From an uncultured Bacteroidales bacterium (lineage in GTDB: Bacteria > Bacteroidota > Bacteroidia > Bacteroidales > Paludibacteraceae), in NCBI GenBank assembly GCA_946534715.1, contig CAMNCW010000048.1, positions 1 to 64,000 of the forward strand: a DNA stretch of 64,000 bases, in the 5' to 3' direction. The notes under the pieces were generated by a model. It searched no databases and was not told the DNA's origin. It worked only from the letters and a program-made list of their open reading frames with translations. The stretch's first letter is position 1. Every line of letters begins with the position of its first letter. A program made the position numbers and the translations under genes. Of this stretch, positions 35,891-45,794 are shown piece after piece.

Positions 35891-37141
35891 ATGAAAAAGA
35901 TCAGTATTTTTCTTTTGGCCGCACTGGCAATGGTTTCCTGCGGCAACAGTTATCAGGCACGCGAAGTGAACCTGACTAACGAGACCGACTCCGTGAACTA
36001 CGCCCTCGGTTTGATCAACGGTATGCAAATCAAAACGTATTACCTCGCTAACGATAGTTCCGACGAAGCCGTTGCGGAGTTCATTGATGCGCTCGAAGCA
36101 GGCTATCTCAACCAATCCGAAGAATCCCTCAGCGAGTTCGCACAAGCTGGACGTCAGTTCGGTAATTCGATCAAGGGCTTTGAGAAAAACGGACTTGCTG
36201 ACAACTCCGCGTGGACGCTCAATGAGAAAATCTTCCTCCAGGGACTCGTTAACGGTATCTATCAGGACACTACCGTCATGCTCCCTGCAGATGCGGAACC
36301 TTTCCTCATGCAGAACTATCAAGTCCATGCTGAGGGAGAAAAAGCCGGAAAACCCATCACCGCTAAGTGCCCCAAGAAAGCCAAAACAATCGAACTCAAA
36401 TCCAACATCGATTCACTCAACTATGCCTTCGGTTTGATGAACGGCGGACAAATCAAAACCTATCTCCTCGCGAATGACACCACAGGAGATGCGGTCGATG
36501 AGTTCATCGATGCCCTTAACGAGGCGCTCAAACAGAAAACCCGCAACCCGCAGGTCGTTTCTATGGGTAAGAACGTCGGCAAAACGATCCGCGAACAAGA
36601 ACCCGTCGGTCTGCTCGGTATCTCGGGACTCGAGACCAACTATGACCTGATCAAACAGGGCTTCATCAATGGACTCTATAACTACTCCGACCAAATGGAT
36701 CTCCAGACCGCAAGTGAATATGTGGAGTCTGTCATCTCGCGTCTCCGCTATGGCGCTACCAAAGAGGAAGGCGCTCAGTTCTTGGAGGAGAATAAACTCC
36801 GTGATGGCGTTAAGGTAACCGAATCTGGACTCCAGTACGAAGTGCTCGTGCAGGGCAAAGGCAAAAAACCGACCGCTGACCAAACCGTCAAAGTGCACTA
36901 TGAAGGTACACTCATTGATGGTACCGTCTTCGATAGCTCCTACAAACGCGGTGAACCCATCGAGTTCCCTCTCAATGGCGTTATCAAAGGTTGGACCGAA
37001 GGACTCCAACTCATGCCTGTTGGCTCGAAATACAAACTCTATATCCCTTACGAGCTTGGTTATGGTGAGCGCGGTGCCGGACAATCAATCCCGCCCTATG
37101 CAACCCTCATCTTCACCGTCGAACTCTTGGAAATTAAATAA
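35891..37141 (+). CDS. FKBP-type peptidyl-prolyl isomerase lipoprotein with duplicated N-domain
   Basis: A lipobox (MVSC, Cys17) makes this an exported lipoprotein. Two tandem FKBP_N-type domains follow, opening '[20 protein letters not shown]' and '[20 protein letters not shown]', then the catalytic FKBP domain ('[19 protein letters not shown]'). At 416 residues it is about one domain longer than FkpA-like proteins. Its catalytic domain is near-identical at DNA level to the preceding gene over about 240 bp, including shared third-codon bases, which suggests recent duplication or gene conversion. It probably helps fold periplasmic or outer-membrane proteins. Confidence 0.92.
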   Translation: MKKISIFLLAALAMVSCGNSYQAREVNLTNETDSVNYALGLINGMQIKTYYLANDSSDEAVAEFIDALEAGYLNQSEESLSEFAQAGRQFGNSIKGFEKNGLADNSAWTLNEKIFLQGLVNGIYQDTTVMLPADAEPFLMQNYQVHAEGEKAGKPITAKCPKKAKTIELKSNIDSLNYAFGLMNGGQIKTYLLANDTTGDAVDEFIDALNEALKQKTRNPQVVSMGKNVGKTIREQEPVGLLGISGLETNYDLIKQGFINGLYNYSDQMDLQTASEYVESVISRLRYGATKEEGAQFLEENKLRDGVKVTESGLQYEVLVQGKGKKPTADQTVKVHYEGTLIDGTVFDSSYKRGEPIEFPLNGVIKGWTEGLQLMPVGSKYKLYIPYELGYGERGAGQSIPPYATLIFTVELLEIK

Positions 37142-37150
37142 TTGACTTCG

Positions 37151-37207
37151 TAATTGTGCATTGTGCATTGTGCATTGTAAATTGTGCATTGTGAATTGTA
37201 AATTGTC
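37151..37207 (+). repeat. GTGCATT/GTGAATT array before second flippase
   Basis: Seven heptamers run up to AATTGTC-ATG. Confidence 0.9.
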
Positions 37208-38893
37208 ATGGGCGTCATCGCTAAGCAATCGATCCGTGGTACGATAGTTACCTATCTGGGCATCGCCGTCGGCGTTGTCACCACCTTCTTCGTGTTAACC
37301 CGTTTCCTCACCCCCGAGGAAATCGGGTTGACGCGGGTGCTTATCGATGCCGCTACCCTCTTCATCGGCCTTGCCCAATTGGGTACCAACACCTCCATCA
37401 TCCGCTTCTACCCCTATTTCTCAAACCCTCAAACAATTTCAAACCTTCAAACAATTTCAAACCCTCAAACAACTTCAAACCTTCAAACAATTTCAAACCT
37501 TCAAACAACTTCAAACCCTCAAACAATTTCCAACCCTCAAACAACTTCAAACCCTCAAACAAGCCCGCAGGGCTCCGACCCCGACCACGGCTTCTTCTTT
37601 TGGGCACTCGCTGTTCCCTTTGTCGGATTCCTCATCTTCGCCCTCGTCTATTGGGCATGCCGCGTCCCCTTGGGAGCATGGTTCGGAGATAAATCTCCCC
37701 TCTTCGTCGAGTACTATTATTTCGTACTCCCCCTCGCTTTCTTCATGCTCTATCAAACCATCTGCGAATCTACCTGCAATGTCCTCATGAATATCGTCGT
37801 GCCGCGTGCGGTACGCGAACTGGTCGTGCGCATTGGACTCCTGGCGATCTATCTCCTCTATGCCTTCCGGCTCCTTTCTATGGACGGTTTGGTCATCGCC
37901 CTTTGCCTCAATTATGCCCTCGCCGCTACAATCAATATCTTCTATTTCTTCTCCCTCAAACCTATCCGTCTCAAACCGGATTGGAACTTCATCCGGGAGA
38001 ATAAACCCCTTATCCGCCGCTATTTCACCTATACCGGCTTCCTCCTCCTCTCGGCTCTTACTACTGTCTTGGCGCCTACGATCTCCTCTTTCTTCGTTAC
38101 CGCTAAGATGGGACTCGATAACACCGGCATCTTCGCTATCGCTACCTATATGGCGGTCATGGTCTCCGTTCCGAACCGTTCCCTCGCCGCTATCGCTTCA
38201 CCACAACTGGCACGGGCTATTAAGGACCGGAACTATTCCGAATGCTCACACCTCATCTCACAGGTCACACGCAATATGCTCCTCATCGGCGGCTTTATCT
38301 TACTGGCCATGTGGGTCAACATTGACCTTATCTTTCATATCTTGCCCAATGGCGCCACCTTCGCCCAAGCGAAATACGTAGTCCTCATCCTCGGGCTCAG
38401 CCAACTCGTCTTGGGGACCTTCTCTATCTGTTATACAGCCCTCAACTATAGCCGCTTCTATGCCTTCAGCCTCTTCGTCTCGCTCGCTCTGACCATCAGC
38501 GCGCTCTTCCTCAATAATTATCTTGTTCCCCGCTATGGCATGAACGGTGCAGCACTCAGCAATCTCCTTTCCTATACCCTTTATATCGCCCTCACCGTCG
38601 CACTCATTGTCCCCCTCGGCCGTATTCATGTCGTGGATAAAAACTGGTGTCTTATCCTCCTTCTCCTCGTTTCCCTCTTTGCCCTCAATCACCTCTGGAC
38701 CCTGTACATGCCCTCCCTTATTTCCTCCCTCTGTCCCTCCCTCATGTCCTCTCATGCCTCTTCCCTTTACATCTGGCTTGATAGTCTCCTTCGTTCTGTC
38801 CTCATCCTTGGTCCCGGTCTCTTCATAGCTTATAAATCCGCCCTCTCCCCCGAAATCAATACTCAAATAGCAAATACATTAAATCGTCAATAA
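37208..38893 (+). CDS. Second Wzx-like flippase with in-frame repeat insert
   Basis: The 561-residue membrane protein is of the polysaccharide flippase type ('AKQSIRGTIVTYLGIAVGVV', 'LTRFLTPEEIGLTRVLID'). Residues 72-118 are a pure SNLQTT/SNPQTI repeat between the second and third membrane segments, where homologues have a short loop. The array ends in a hairpin (AGCCCGCAGGGCT). The stop codon TAA also lies in a repeat: AATCGTCAATAA. The substrate is unknown. Confidence 0.85.
   Translation: MGVIAKQSIRGTIVTYLGIAVGVVTTFFVLTRFLTPEEIGLTRVLIDAATLFIGLAQLGTNTSIIRFYPYFSNPQTISNLQTISNPQTTSNLQTISNLQTTSNPQTISNPQTTSNPQTSPQGSDPDHGFFFWALAVPFVGFLIFALVYWACRVPLGAWFGDKSPLFVEYYYFVLPLAFFMLYQTICESTCNVLMNIVVPRAVRELVVRIGLLAIYLLYAFRLLSMDGLVIALCLNYALAATINIFYFFSLKPIRLKPDWNFIRENKPLIRRYFTYTGFLLLSALTTVLAPTISSFFVTAKMGLDNTGIFAIATYMAVMVSVPNRSLAAIASPQLARAIKDRNYSECSHLISQVTRNMLLIGGFILLAMWVNIDLIFHILPNGATFAQAKYVVLILGLSQLVLGTFSICYTALNYSRFYAFSLFVSLALTISALFLNNYLVPRYGMNGAALSNLLSYTLYIALTVALIVPLGRIHVVDKNWCLILLLLVSLFALNHLWTLYMPSLISSLCPSLMSSHASSLYIWLDSLLRSVLILGPGLFIAYKSALSPEINTQIANTLNRQ
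37421..37572 (+). repeat. In-frame TTCAAAC array plus hairpin in flippase gene
   Basis: An 18-bp period (alternating CTTCAAACAA and CTTCAAAC or TTTCAAAC words) runs for about 140 bp, encoding SNPQT/SNLQT, and ends in AGCCCGCAGGGCT. Confidence 0.92.
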
Positions 38894-39000
38894 ATTTCAA
38901 TCGTCAATAAATTGTGAATTGTGAAAATTTGGCTCGCCAAATAATCTTGCCCTTTAGGGCTAAGAATTGTGAATTGTGAATTGTAAATTGTGAATTGTTA
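38882..39000 (+). repeat. Composite array with two hairpins, copy 1
   Basis: AATCGTC words, then from 38911 an 87-bp unit: GTGAATT words, hairpin TTTGGC-TC-GCCAAA, hairpin GCCCTTTAGGGC, more GTGAATT/GTAAATT words, up to the truA ATG. Copy 2 is at 39750-39837. Confidence 0.92.
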
Positions 39001-39756
39001 ATGCGTTATTTCCTATCTTTCTCATATCTCGGCACCCCCTTCCACGGCTCCCAATCGCAGCCCAACGGCGTCACCGTCCAATCCGTACTTGAATCGGCTT
39101 TCGCTACGATCCTCCGTCAGCCCGTGCCTCTTACCTTCGCCGGCAGAACCGACGCAGGTGTCCATGCCGATATGATGGTCGCGCATTTCGATTTCCCCAA
39201 CCCCCTGCCGCCTAATCTCGCCCCGAGACTCAATAACCTCCTCCCCCCTGCTATCGCGGTCCGGGACCTCTATCCCGTCCCCGATGATGCGCATGCGCGC
39301 TTTGATGCCCTCGAACGGACCTATCACTATCGTATCATCACACGCAAAGACCCTTTCCTGTACCCGACCCATACACGCGTGGCACCCGGACTCGACTTCG
39401 ACGCCATGAACACCGCCGCACAACTCCTCCTCGGCAAACAGGATTTTGCTTCCTTCTGCCGTACGCATACGGATGTCAAGACCACGATCTGCGATGTCCG
39501 CGAAGCGCGGTGGATACAGACCTCCGATACCGAAGCTTTTTTCGTTATCTCTGCCGACCGTTTCCTGCGCAATATGGTGCGGGCTGTCGTCGGTACGCTC
39601 TTTGACGTCGGACGTTCCAAGATACCCCCTTCACGCCTCGCCGCTATCCTTGCCGCCCATGACCGTACCCTTGCCGGCCATTCCGCCCCGCCCGAAGGCC
39701 TCTCCTTGGTTGCCATTAAATACCCCCTCGATATCCCGATAACTCGAAAATTGTGA
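39001..39756 (+). CDS. truA: TruA, tRNA pseudouridine(38-40) synthase
   Basis: The catalytic motif GRTDAGVHA (Asp) together with 'YFLSFSYLGTPFHGSQ' and 'RFLRNMVRAVVGTL' identify TruA, which isomerises uridines 38-40 in the anticodon arm. The ATG at 39001 is used; two upstream repeat codons are not needed. The last codons (AAA TTG TGA) lie in a GTGAATT repeat, which provides the stop. 251 residues is normal. Confidence 0.95.
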   Translation: MRYFLSFSYLGTPFHGSQSQPNGVTVQSVLESAFATILRQPVPLTFAGRTDAGVHADMMVAHFDFPNPLPPNLAPRLNNLLPPAIAVRDLYPVPDDAHARFDALERTYHYRIITRKDPFLYPTHTRVAPGLDFDAMNTAAQLLLGKQDFASFCRTHTDVKTTICDVREARWIQTSDTEAFFVISADRFLRNMVRAVVGTLFDVGRSKIPPSRLAAILAAHDRTLAGHSAPPEGLSLVAIKYPLDIPITRKL

Positions 39757-39837
39757 ATTGTGAAAATTTGGCTTTGCCAAATAATCGTGCCCGTCAGGGC
39801 TAATAATTGTGAATTGTGAATTGTAAATTGTGAATTG
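39750..39837 (+). repeat. Composite array with two hairpins, copy 2
   Basis: 88 bp, nearly identical to 38911-38997. The differences fall in the loops or at symmetric stem-flank sites: TTTGGC-TTT-GCCAAA and GCCCGTCAGGGC. Confidence 0.92.
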
Positions 39838-39845
39838 AAATAATC

Positions 39846-40919
39846 ATGCGTTTTCTCATTTCCGGCGGAGGAACCGGTGGACACATCTTCCCCGCCATCA
39901 GTATTGCTAATGCGCTGAAGGAGCTTGATCCCGAAGCGGAAATCCTTTTTGTGGGCGCCCTCGGGCGCATGGAGATGGAGCGGGTTCCGCAAGCCGGCTA
40001 TCAGATCGTCGGACTTCCCGTCAGAGGCTTTAACCGTGCTCAACCCTGGAAGAACATCTCCGTCATGGCGGATCTCGTCAAGTCTATTCACCAAGTCCGG
40101 GCGGTCATCCGCTCCTTCCGACCCGATGTCGCCGTCGGCGTTGGAGGCTATGCCTCCGGCGCTGCTATGTGGGCGGCTGCGCAAATGGGTATTCCTATCC
40201 TCCTACAGGAACAAAACGGATTCGCCGGGGTCACCAATAAGATCCTACGCAACAAGGCGTCCAAGATCTGCGTCGCCTATGAGGGCATGGAGCGCTTCTT
40301 CCCCGCCGATAAACTCATCCTTACCGGCAACCCCGTCCGGCAAAACCTCACCCTCGGAACGAAGCAACCCTCCTCACGCAAAACGCTCCTCATCATCGGG
40401 GGCAGCCTCGGAGCTCGGACGATCAACGAAGCAATCTTCGCGAACCTCAACGACCTCCTCAATGCCGATATCCATGTCGTCTGGCAAACCGGTAAAACCT
40501 ATTTCGACTCGATCCTCGCACGCGTGCAGCAGGCTAACCTCCTCTCCCCGCAACTCGAGATCCTGCCTTTCCTCGCCGACATGCCCGACCGCTATGCGCA
40601 AGCCGACCTCGTTATCTCACGTGCCGGCGCTTCCTCCATCAGCGAACTGTGCCTCCTCGGCAAACCCGCTATACTCGTCCCCTCGCCTAACGTAGCCGAG
40701 GACCATCAGACCCATAACGCCATGGCGCTCGTACGCAAGGACGCCGCTGTCCTCGTCACCGATCAACAAGCCGTGCAGCAACTCGTCCCTACCGCCCTCG
40801 CCCTCATCGCCGATGACCAACGCCTTGACCAGCTCCACCGGGCTATCCTCACACTCGCACAACCCGATTCAGCGCGACGCATCGCGCAGGAAGTCATCCG
40901 CCTTGCCCAACACAAGTAA
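39846..40919 (+). CDS. murG: MurG, lipid II-forming GlcNAc transferase
   Basis: The GT28 protein starts 'FLISGGGTGGHIFPAISIANAL' and has 'GVGGYASG', 'EQNGFAGVTNKIL' and the donor-binding 'SRAGASSISELCLLGKPAILV'. It adds GlcNAc to lipid I at the inner face of the membrane. In Bacteroidota murG normally follows ftsW; here it lies 30 kb away on the other strand after truA. 357 residues is normal. Confidence 0.96.
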   Translation: MRFLISGGGTGGHIFPAISIANALKELDPEAEILFVGALGRMEMERVPQAGYQIVGLPVRGFNRAQPWKNISVMADLVKSIHQVRAVIRSFRPDVAVGVGGYASGAAMWAAAQMGIPILLQEQNGFAGVTNKILRNKASKICVAYEGMERFFPADKLILTGNPVRQNLTLGTKQPSSRKTLLIIGGSLGARTINEAIFANLNDLLNADIHVVWQTGKTYFDSILARVQQANLLSPQLEILPFLADMPDRYAQADLVISRAGASSISELCLLGKPAILVPSPNVAEDHQTHNAMALVRKDAAVLVTDQQAVQQLVPTALALIADDQRLDQLHRAILTLAQPDSARRIAQEVIRLAQHK

Positions 40920-40939
40920 TCTCCTTCCTGCCGCGCTTT

Positions 40940-40983
40940 TTGACTACCCCCATCCCCCCTTTTTTCTGAGGGGGTGGGGGACT
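40940..40983. terminator. C-rich hairpin between murG and surface protein gene
   Basis: TACCCCCATCCCCCC, a T-run, then CTGAGGGGGTGGGGGA forms a long hairpin between two convergent genes. It may be a C-rich repeat copy acting as a bidirectional terminator. Confidence 0.5.
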
Positions 40984-40984
40984 G

Positions 40985-42991
40985 TCATTTAATCCTTAAT
41001 CCCAAAGTAGTAAAGACTTCTGTTCCGTGAACGATATAAAGCCTGCCGTTCACACATATCTTCCTGCTCCTGCAATTCCTTACGACCCCTCCTATTTCCG
41101 TCGGTAGTTCGTTTGCCGGCAGTATTTCTATATAGAACCGGTCCTCATATCTCCCCATATCCAAGTACACCTCATACCCTTGTCCTCCGCTCAATACTGT
41201 GCGCTTGTTCAGCGTCTTGTCCACTATCACCGCATTGCGTTGCCCGGACTTCTCCGCTATCGCCTCCGCCTCTTCTCGCTCTTCGCCCATGCCAATGCGG
41301 TAACTCCCTGCTGACGGTATCCTCAACCCGAGAGGAATAATGATCGTTTGTCCCTCGTCCGGAATACAATTAGCCGCCGCGTACTCCTCTCCAATCAGGG
41401 TATATATGTTCGCGCGACCGCTATTCCATTCCTTGCTCAAATCGCGCCCTAAATCGAATTCCGACGTCACCTGCTCCTCGTCGCTCAGACGGATATACGT
41501 TCGGTCGTGAACTGTCCCCATCTCCGACAATTCGACCAGGTATTGCCTGTATGTACCGTGCTCCCGCATAGCATCTTCGGACGCTATACGCGAAACCGGA
41601 AGCGAACGCCACGTCAACGCATCGCCGTTCTGAATCAGGTAGGCATGCCCCGGCGCAAAAGCATAACTCTCGGCGGACACAACCTTCAGACTGTTGTCCG
41701 ACGAATCCCATTCGTATAAGAACGATACACCGTCAAGAGAACTGGGAACTCCCCAACCGGGGATCCCGATGCAACGCCAATAACTGTCTTTGTTGCGACG
41801 GTCGCCTTCCGCGCCTAATTGATCGGACAGGTTGATTGTACACCGGTAACTATCTGGGAGACCGGGAATCGCTACATCGCTCGTCGTGATCTCACCCATT
41901 CGGGACATCGCGGGGAAAAAGAGCGTTCCTACATCGCTCTTCGCCCATATACTCTCACTGTGTCTCGTTATCTGTACGGGATTGAGTTGGAGTAGGTAAC
42001 CTACGCCGGCATGTAAGACCGAATCGGTGTCCGCGAATGCAACCCAGTTGGTCGTCCGTTCCGCAAAATATCCCTCTTGGGCACGACCAAGACCGTCGTA
42101 ATAACAGATTCGCCAATCTGCACCGATAGTGCCGAAACCATGTATATCCGATAACTGCACATCAAATGGGAAGGAGATCCAATAGTTATACCGCTCATAT
42201 TCGCTCAACCCTGGATTGTCCAGAGTTGCACGGCTGATCCGCACTGCTGCATAAGCCCGCATCGATTCCGACGCATGAATCTGCTGTGTCGTGGCGTGTG
42301 CCTGCCCGTCGCGACGGAACACGATATCTGCGTCCGCGGGGTATATGATGACAGGCGTCACGATGTACGAATCCATGCTCCCAAGACAGCCGCCTGCCGC
42401 GTGAACAGCACTCCGCAGGTAATAAGTGCCCGCTTCCGTCGGTGCTGTGCAATGAACCGCATTACGCCCGAAACCGGCATCGGTCAGAAATCCGCAATCC
42501 CCCACTTCGCGGCTACATGCTGCATCATAAAAAAGCGACCAACAGATATACACCTCTCCCTCCGGAACAGATGCAATAGTGGGCTCGATACGGATATTGC
42601 TGCCGGCTGTGAACGCCTCCGCATTCAGCCGAAGAGCGGTGATGCTTGCATGAAGACTATTCAGGGGTGAAAGGCAGAGAAACAGGATAAGAATAGCAGC
42701 GCGTTTATGGCGCAGATAGAATTTGTAGCACATGTAAAAGAAAGCAAAAATCAAAAGGACATTTGGCGAACCGATAGGGACATCGTAAGAACTTTTAGAC
42801 AAGAGTGTCTTTCCTTGGTCTGGCGTAGCAACCCAGCCCTCTTCGCATACTGTAATCGGAGCGCGTCGCAAAGAGGGTCTCTGTATCTCGGTCTCCTCTG
42901 CATACAGTTGAGAAGGAGTCTCGTTCTCAAAGGGCAAAAATATAGTACCGGCGCAATCTACACCGGTACTATACATCATACTTTTTTTCAT
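40985..42991 (-). CDS. Secreted surface protein fused to a small membrane-tail protein
   Basis: The frame runs from ATG 42991. Residues about 18-100 look like a separate small Bacteroidales protein ('PFENETPS', 'SLRRAP', then 'DVPIGSPNVLLIFAFFYMCY' and a basic tail). Next comes a typical signal peptide (KRAAILILFLCLSPLNSLHA), reachable from an internal ATG at 42733, giving a 582-residue secreted protein. The secreted part has beta-rich segments and ends 'RLYIVHGTEVFTTLGLRIK', like the protein at 2-3985. The glgP terminator lies within the first codons. The true start may therefore be 42733, with the upstream part a decayed or fused companion gene. No function is recognised. Confidence 0.75.
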   Translation of the reverse strand: MKKSMMYSTGVDCAGTIFLPFENETPSQLYAEETEIQRPSLRRAPITVCEEGWVATPDQGKTLLSKSSYDVPIGSPNVLLIFAFFYMCYKFYLRHKRAAILILFLCLSPLNSLHASITALRLNAEAFTAGSNIRIEPTIASVPEGEVYICWSLFYDAACSREVGDCGFLTDAGFGRNAVHCTAPTEAGTYYLRSAVHAAGGCLGSMDSYIVTPVIIYPADADIVFRRDGQAHATTQQIHASESMRAYAAVRISRATLDNPGLSEYERYNYWISFPFDVQLSDIHGFGTIGADWRICYYDGLGRAQEGYFAERTTNWVAFADTDSVLHAGVGYLLQLNPVQITRHSESIWAKSDVGTLFFPAMSRMGEITTSDVAIPGLPDSYRCTINLSDQLGAEGDRRNKDSYWRCIGIPGWGVPSSLDGVSFLYEWDSSDNSLKVVSAESYAFAPGHAYLIQNGDALTWRSLPVSRIASEDAMREHGTYRQYLVELSEMGTVHDRTYIRLSDEEQVTSEFDLGRDLSKEWNSGRANIYTLIGEEYAAANCIPDEGQTIIIPLGLRIPSAGSYRIGMGEEREEAEAIAEKSGQRNAVIVDKTLNKRTVLSGGQGYEVYLDMGRYEDRFYIEILPANELPTEIGGVVRNCRSRKICVNGRLYIVHGTEVFTTLGLRIK
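42936..42972 (-). terminator. Rho-independent terminator of glgP
   Basis: The minus strand has a perfect 10-bp stem ATAGTACCGG / CCGGTACTAT with an 11-nt loop, then ATATTTTTG. It lies 35 bp past the glgP stop and inside the 5' end of the next reading frame. Confidence 0.75.
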
Positions 42992-43006
42992 TTAGTATAG
43001 GGATTA

Positions 43007-45562
43007 TTAGATCCAACGAACGTAGCAGAAGTCCATGCGGTGGGGCAGGAGTTCGTTTTGCGGATACATACGTAATCCGAACTTCATGCCGCCGGCATAG
43101 TCTAACTGATAGGTGGTCTCAAAGAACAGGTGACTGCCCTCGCTCTTAACCAACTTCAACGGCTCTACCTCGTATAGCTTGTCGTTGTTGTGCGTGGACG
43201 TGCGGATCGCTACCAACTCTACACCAAGACCCTTGTCGTTCAGACCCTTCGTGTCTAACTCTACCGCTACCTTGAACTTGTCACCTACATTGAGGTTCGT
43301 CAAATCCACTTCCTGTTTGTGAACTACCTCGATCTCGTCCCAGTGAGCTACCATGTTCTCTTTCCATGACGCTATCTCTTTGGCTACCTTGTAATTGTCA
43401 GCCATCAATAGAGAGTGGCGTTTCGCTAATTTGTAATAGAACTTATCGAAATAGTCGTCCATCATACGCTTCATCGTGAAACGCGGAGTGATCTTCGTTA
43501 CCGAGTTCTTGATGTATTGAACCCACTCAGGGCTGTAACCCTTGCTGTTCTTTGCGTAATACAACGGAATGATCTCGTTCTCCAACATCTGATAGATCGT
43601 CGCTGCATCAAGCTGGTCTTGGTGAGCCTGATTCTCATACGTACGTTTCTCCGTCAGAGCCCAACCGGCACCCTCTACGTAACCTTCGTACCACCATCCG
43701 TCTTTTACCGAGAAGTTCAGTACACCGTTCATCTGCGCTTTCTCACCCGATGTTCCCGATGCCTCCAGCGGACGGGTAGGGGTATTCAACCAGATATCTA
43801 CACCCGATACCAAACGTTTAGCCAATCGCATATCGTAGTTCTCCAGGAAGATAATCTTACCCAAGAACTGAGGCATACGGCTGATCTCGATGATGCGTTT
43901 GATCAATCCCTGACCGCCGCCGTCTGCCGGGTGAGCCTTTCCGGTGAAAAGGAACTGTACAGGATAATTCGGATTGTTAACCAACTTGTCCAAACGCTCC
44001 AGATCCGTGAACAGCAGGTGAGCACGTTTGTACGTCGCGAAACGGCGACCGAAACCGATAATCAGCGTGTTCGGATTCATCTCGTTCAGCGCGCGAACGA
44101 TGCGGGCAGGATCACCCTGGCTCTTCATCCAATCCTCGCGGAACTTAACCTTAATATAATCAATCAGCTTGCGCTTCAAACTCATACGGGTATCCCAAAT
44201 AACGGAATCGGGTATATCCGCATAGGCTTTCCACATCTCCAAGTTCGACTGATCACCCATCCACTCTTGGGGCAGGTATTTCTCGTAGATCTCTTTCCAT
44301 TCGTGAGCTGCCCAGGTCGGCATGTGTACGCCGTTCGTTACGTAATCTACGTGCAACTCCTCCGGGAAATAACCCGGCCATACGGGGCTGAACATCTTCT
44401 TCGATACCTCGCCGTGCAACCAGCTCACGCCGTTGGCCTCCTGGCAGGTGTTCAGGGCGAACACGCTCATCGAGAATTTCTCGGAGTTATCATCGGGGTT
44501 CGTACGACCCATGCCGATCAGATCATGCCACTCGATACCTAATTTGGCGGCATACGGCGCCATGTATTTGTAGAACAAGCCCTCTTCGAAATAGTCGTGT
44601 CCTGCCGGAACAGGGGTGTGGCAGGTGTAAAGACCCGATGCACGTACTACCTCTTTCGCCTCGTTGAAACTCAGTCCTTCTTCTACCAAATCAACCAAAC
44701 GCTGCAAGCCCATCAAAGCCGCATGACCCTCGTTGCAATGATATACATCCTTCTTGATGCCGAGTTTCTTCAGTGCCAGCATACCGCCGATACCTAACAA
44801 GATCTCCTGTTTGATACGGTTCTCCCAATCGCCGCCGTAAAGCTGGTGAGTGATCTGACGATCCCATTCGCTGTTCAACTCGTTATCCGTATCCAGCAGA
44901 TACAGATCCATACGGCCTACAGCTACTTTCCATAGATAGGCCTTTACCGTACGGTCCGGATAAGGTACTTCTACGATCATGTTGCTGCCGTCTTTCTCTT
45001 TTACTTGGGTAATAGGCAGGTTAGCAAAGTTCTGCGCCTCGTAATTAGCGATTTGCTGACCTTCCGGACTCAGCGTCTGGGTGAAATAGCCGTAACGGTA
45101 CAGGAAACCGATTGCCGTCATATCGATATTGCAATCAGAAGCCTCTTTGATATAGTCGCCGGCGAGAATTCCTAAACCGCCCGAGTAGATCTTCAATATA
45201 TGGGTCAGACCATACTCCATCGAGAAATAGGCAATCGTCGGTTTCTTCTTGTCCTTCGGAGCTTCCATGTACTCACGGAAATCCGCATAAACCTTGTTCA
45301 GCTGCTTCATGAACTTCGTGTCCTTCGTCAGCTCTACCATTCGATCATAGCTGATGATGTTCAGCAATACAACGGGATTCGACTCCGCACGATGCCATGC
45401 CTCGTTATCAATATAACGGAATAAATCCTTCGCTCCGGCATTCCAGCTCCACCATACGTTGTACGCAATCTCTTGCAGTTTGCTCAACTCTTTCGGAAGA
45501 GTTGCATGAATATTGCATTCCTTCCAAGTGGGTTGATTCACATTACTTACTTTTACATTCAT
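43007..45562 (-). CDS. glgP: Alpha-glucan (glycogen) phosphorylase, GT35
   Basis: The 851-residue product is the short-type alpha-glucan phosphorylase: '[20 protein letters not shown]', 'NEGHAAL', '[11 protein letters not shown]' and the PLP-Lys region '[14 protein letters not shown]'. It releases glucose 1-phosphate from glycogen and fits the glycogen genes at 54-59 kb. It has a C-terminal beta-domain of about 100 residues. It has its own promoter at 45708 and terminator at 42936. No repeat insertion is seen. Confidence 0.94.
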   Translation of the reverse strand: MNVKVSNVNQPTWKECNIHATLPKELSKLQEIAYNVWWSWNAGAKDLFRYIDNEAWHRAESNPVVLLNIISYDRMVELTKDTKFMKQLNKVYADFREYMEAPKDKKKPTIAYFSMEYGLTHILKIYSGGLGILAGDYIKEASDCNIDMTAIGFLYRYGYFTQTLSPEGQQIANYEAQNFANLPITQVKEKDGSNMIVEVPYPDRTVKAYLWKVAVGRMDLYLLDTDNELNSEWDRQITHQLYGGDWENRIKQEILLGIGGMLALKKLGIKKDVYHCNEGHAALMGLQRLVDLVEEGLSFNEAKEVVRASGLYTCHTPVPAGHDYFEEGLFYKYMAPYAAKLGIEWHDLIGMGRTNPDDNSEKFSMSVFALNTCQEANGVSWLHGEVSKKMFSPVWPGYFPEELHVDYVTNGVHMPTWAAHEWKEIYEKYLPQEWMGDQSNLEMWKAYADIPDSVIWDTRMSLKRKLIDYIKVKFREDWMKSQGDPARIVRALNEMNPNTLIIGFGRRFATYKRAHLLFTDLERLDKLVNNPNYPVQFLFTGKAHPADGGGQGLIKRIIEISRMPQFLGKIIFLENYDMRLAKRLVSGVDIWLNTPTRPLEASGTSGEKAQMNGVLNFSVKDGWWYEGYVEGAGWALTEKRTYENQAHQDQLDAATIYQMLENEIIPLYYAKNSKGYSPEWVQYIKNSVTKITPRFTMKRMMDDYFDKFYYKLAKRHSLLMADNYKVAKEIASWKENMVAHWDEIEVVHKQEVDLTNLNVGDKFKVAVELDTKGLNDKGLGVELVAIRTSTHNNDKLYEVEPLKLVKSEGSHLFFETTYQLDYAGGMKFGLRMYPQNELLPHRMDFCYVRWI

Positions 45563-45604
45563 TGGTAATATAATTTTATTTAGTTTTTATTCTTATTTGA
45601 TTTT

Positions 45605-45645
45605 GAATTCGTAATTTTTAATTGTGCATTGTAAATTGTGAATTC
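45605..45645. repeat. GTGCATT/GTAAATT word array upstream of glgP
   Basis: About five heptamers lie in the glgP leader, about 45-80 bp before its ATG. Confidence 0.75.
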
Positions 45646-45707
45646 TTTTACACGCACTTTCCCCCGGACTTCATAGCAAAACTATGATGCCGGAGAGAAA
45701 AAGCGCA

Positions 45708-45715
45708 CAAAGTTA
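45708..45715 (-). promoter_or_regulatory. glgP promoter -7 box
   Basis: TAACTTTG followed by TGCGCTTTTT on the minus strand. The same TAACTTTGTGCGCTTTT is found at the manC promoter (60312), so the two sugar-related operons share it. Confidence 0.72.
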
Positions 45716-45747
45716 CTACTTTTTTTTGAAATATGCAAATTTTTTTG

Positions 45748-45755
45748 TACCTTTG
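45748..45755 (+). promoter_or_regulatory. Promoter -7 box of RNase R-like gene
   Basis: TACCTTTG followed by TACCCGATTTG, preceded by a T-run; 40 bp to the ATG. Confidence 0.72.
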
Positions 45756-45794
45756 TACCCGATTTGTAGAAAATGTAAATATTAAATAGCAACA

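Noticed and set aside
37421..37572. CRISPR-like regular repeat
   Set aside because: The 18-bp period has no unique spacers, lies in frame inside a coding gene and has no cas gene nearby.
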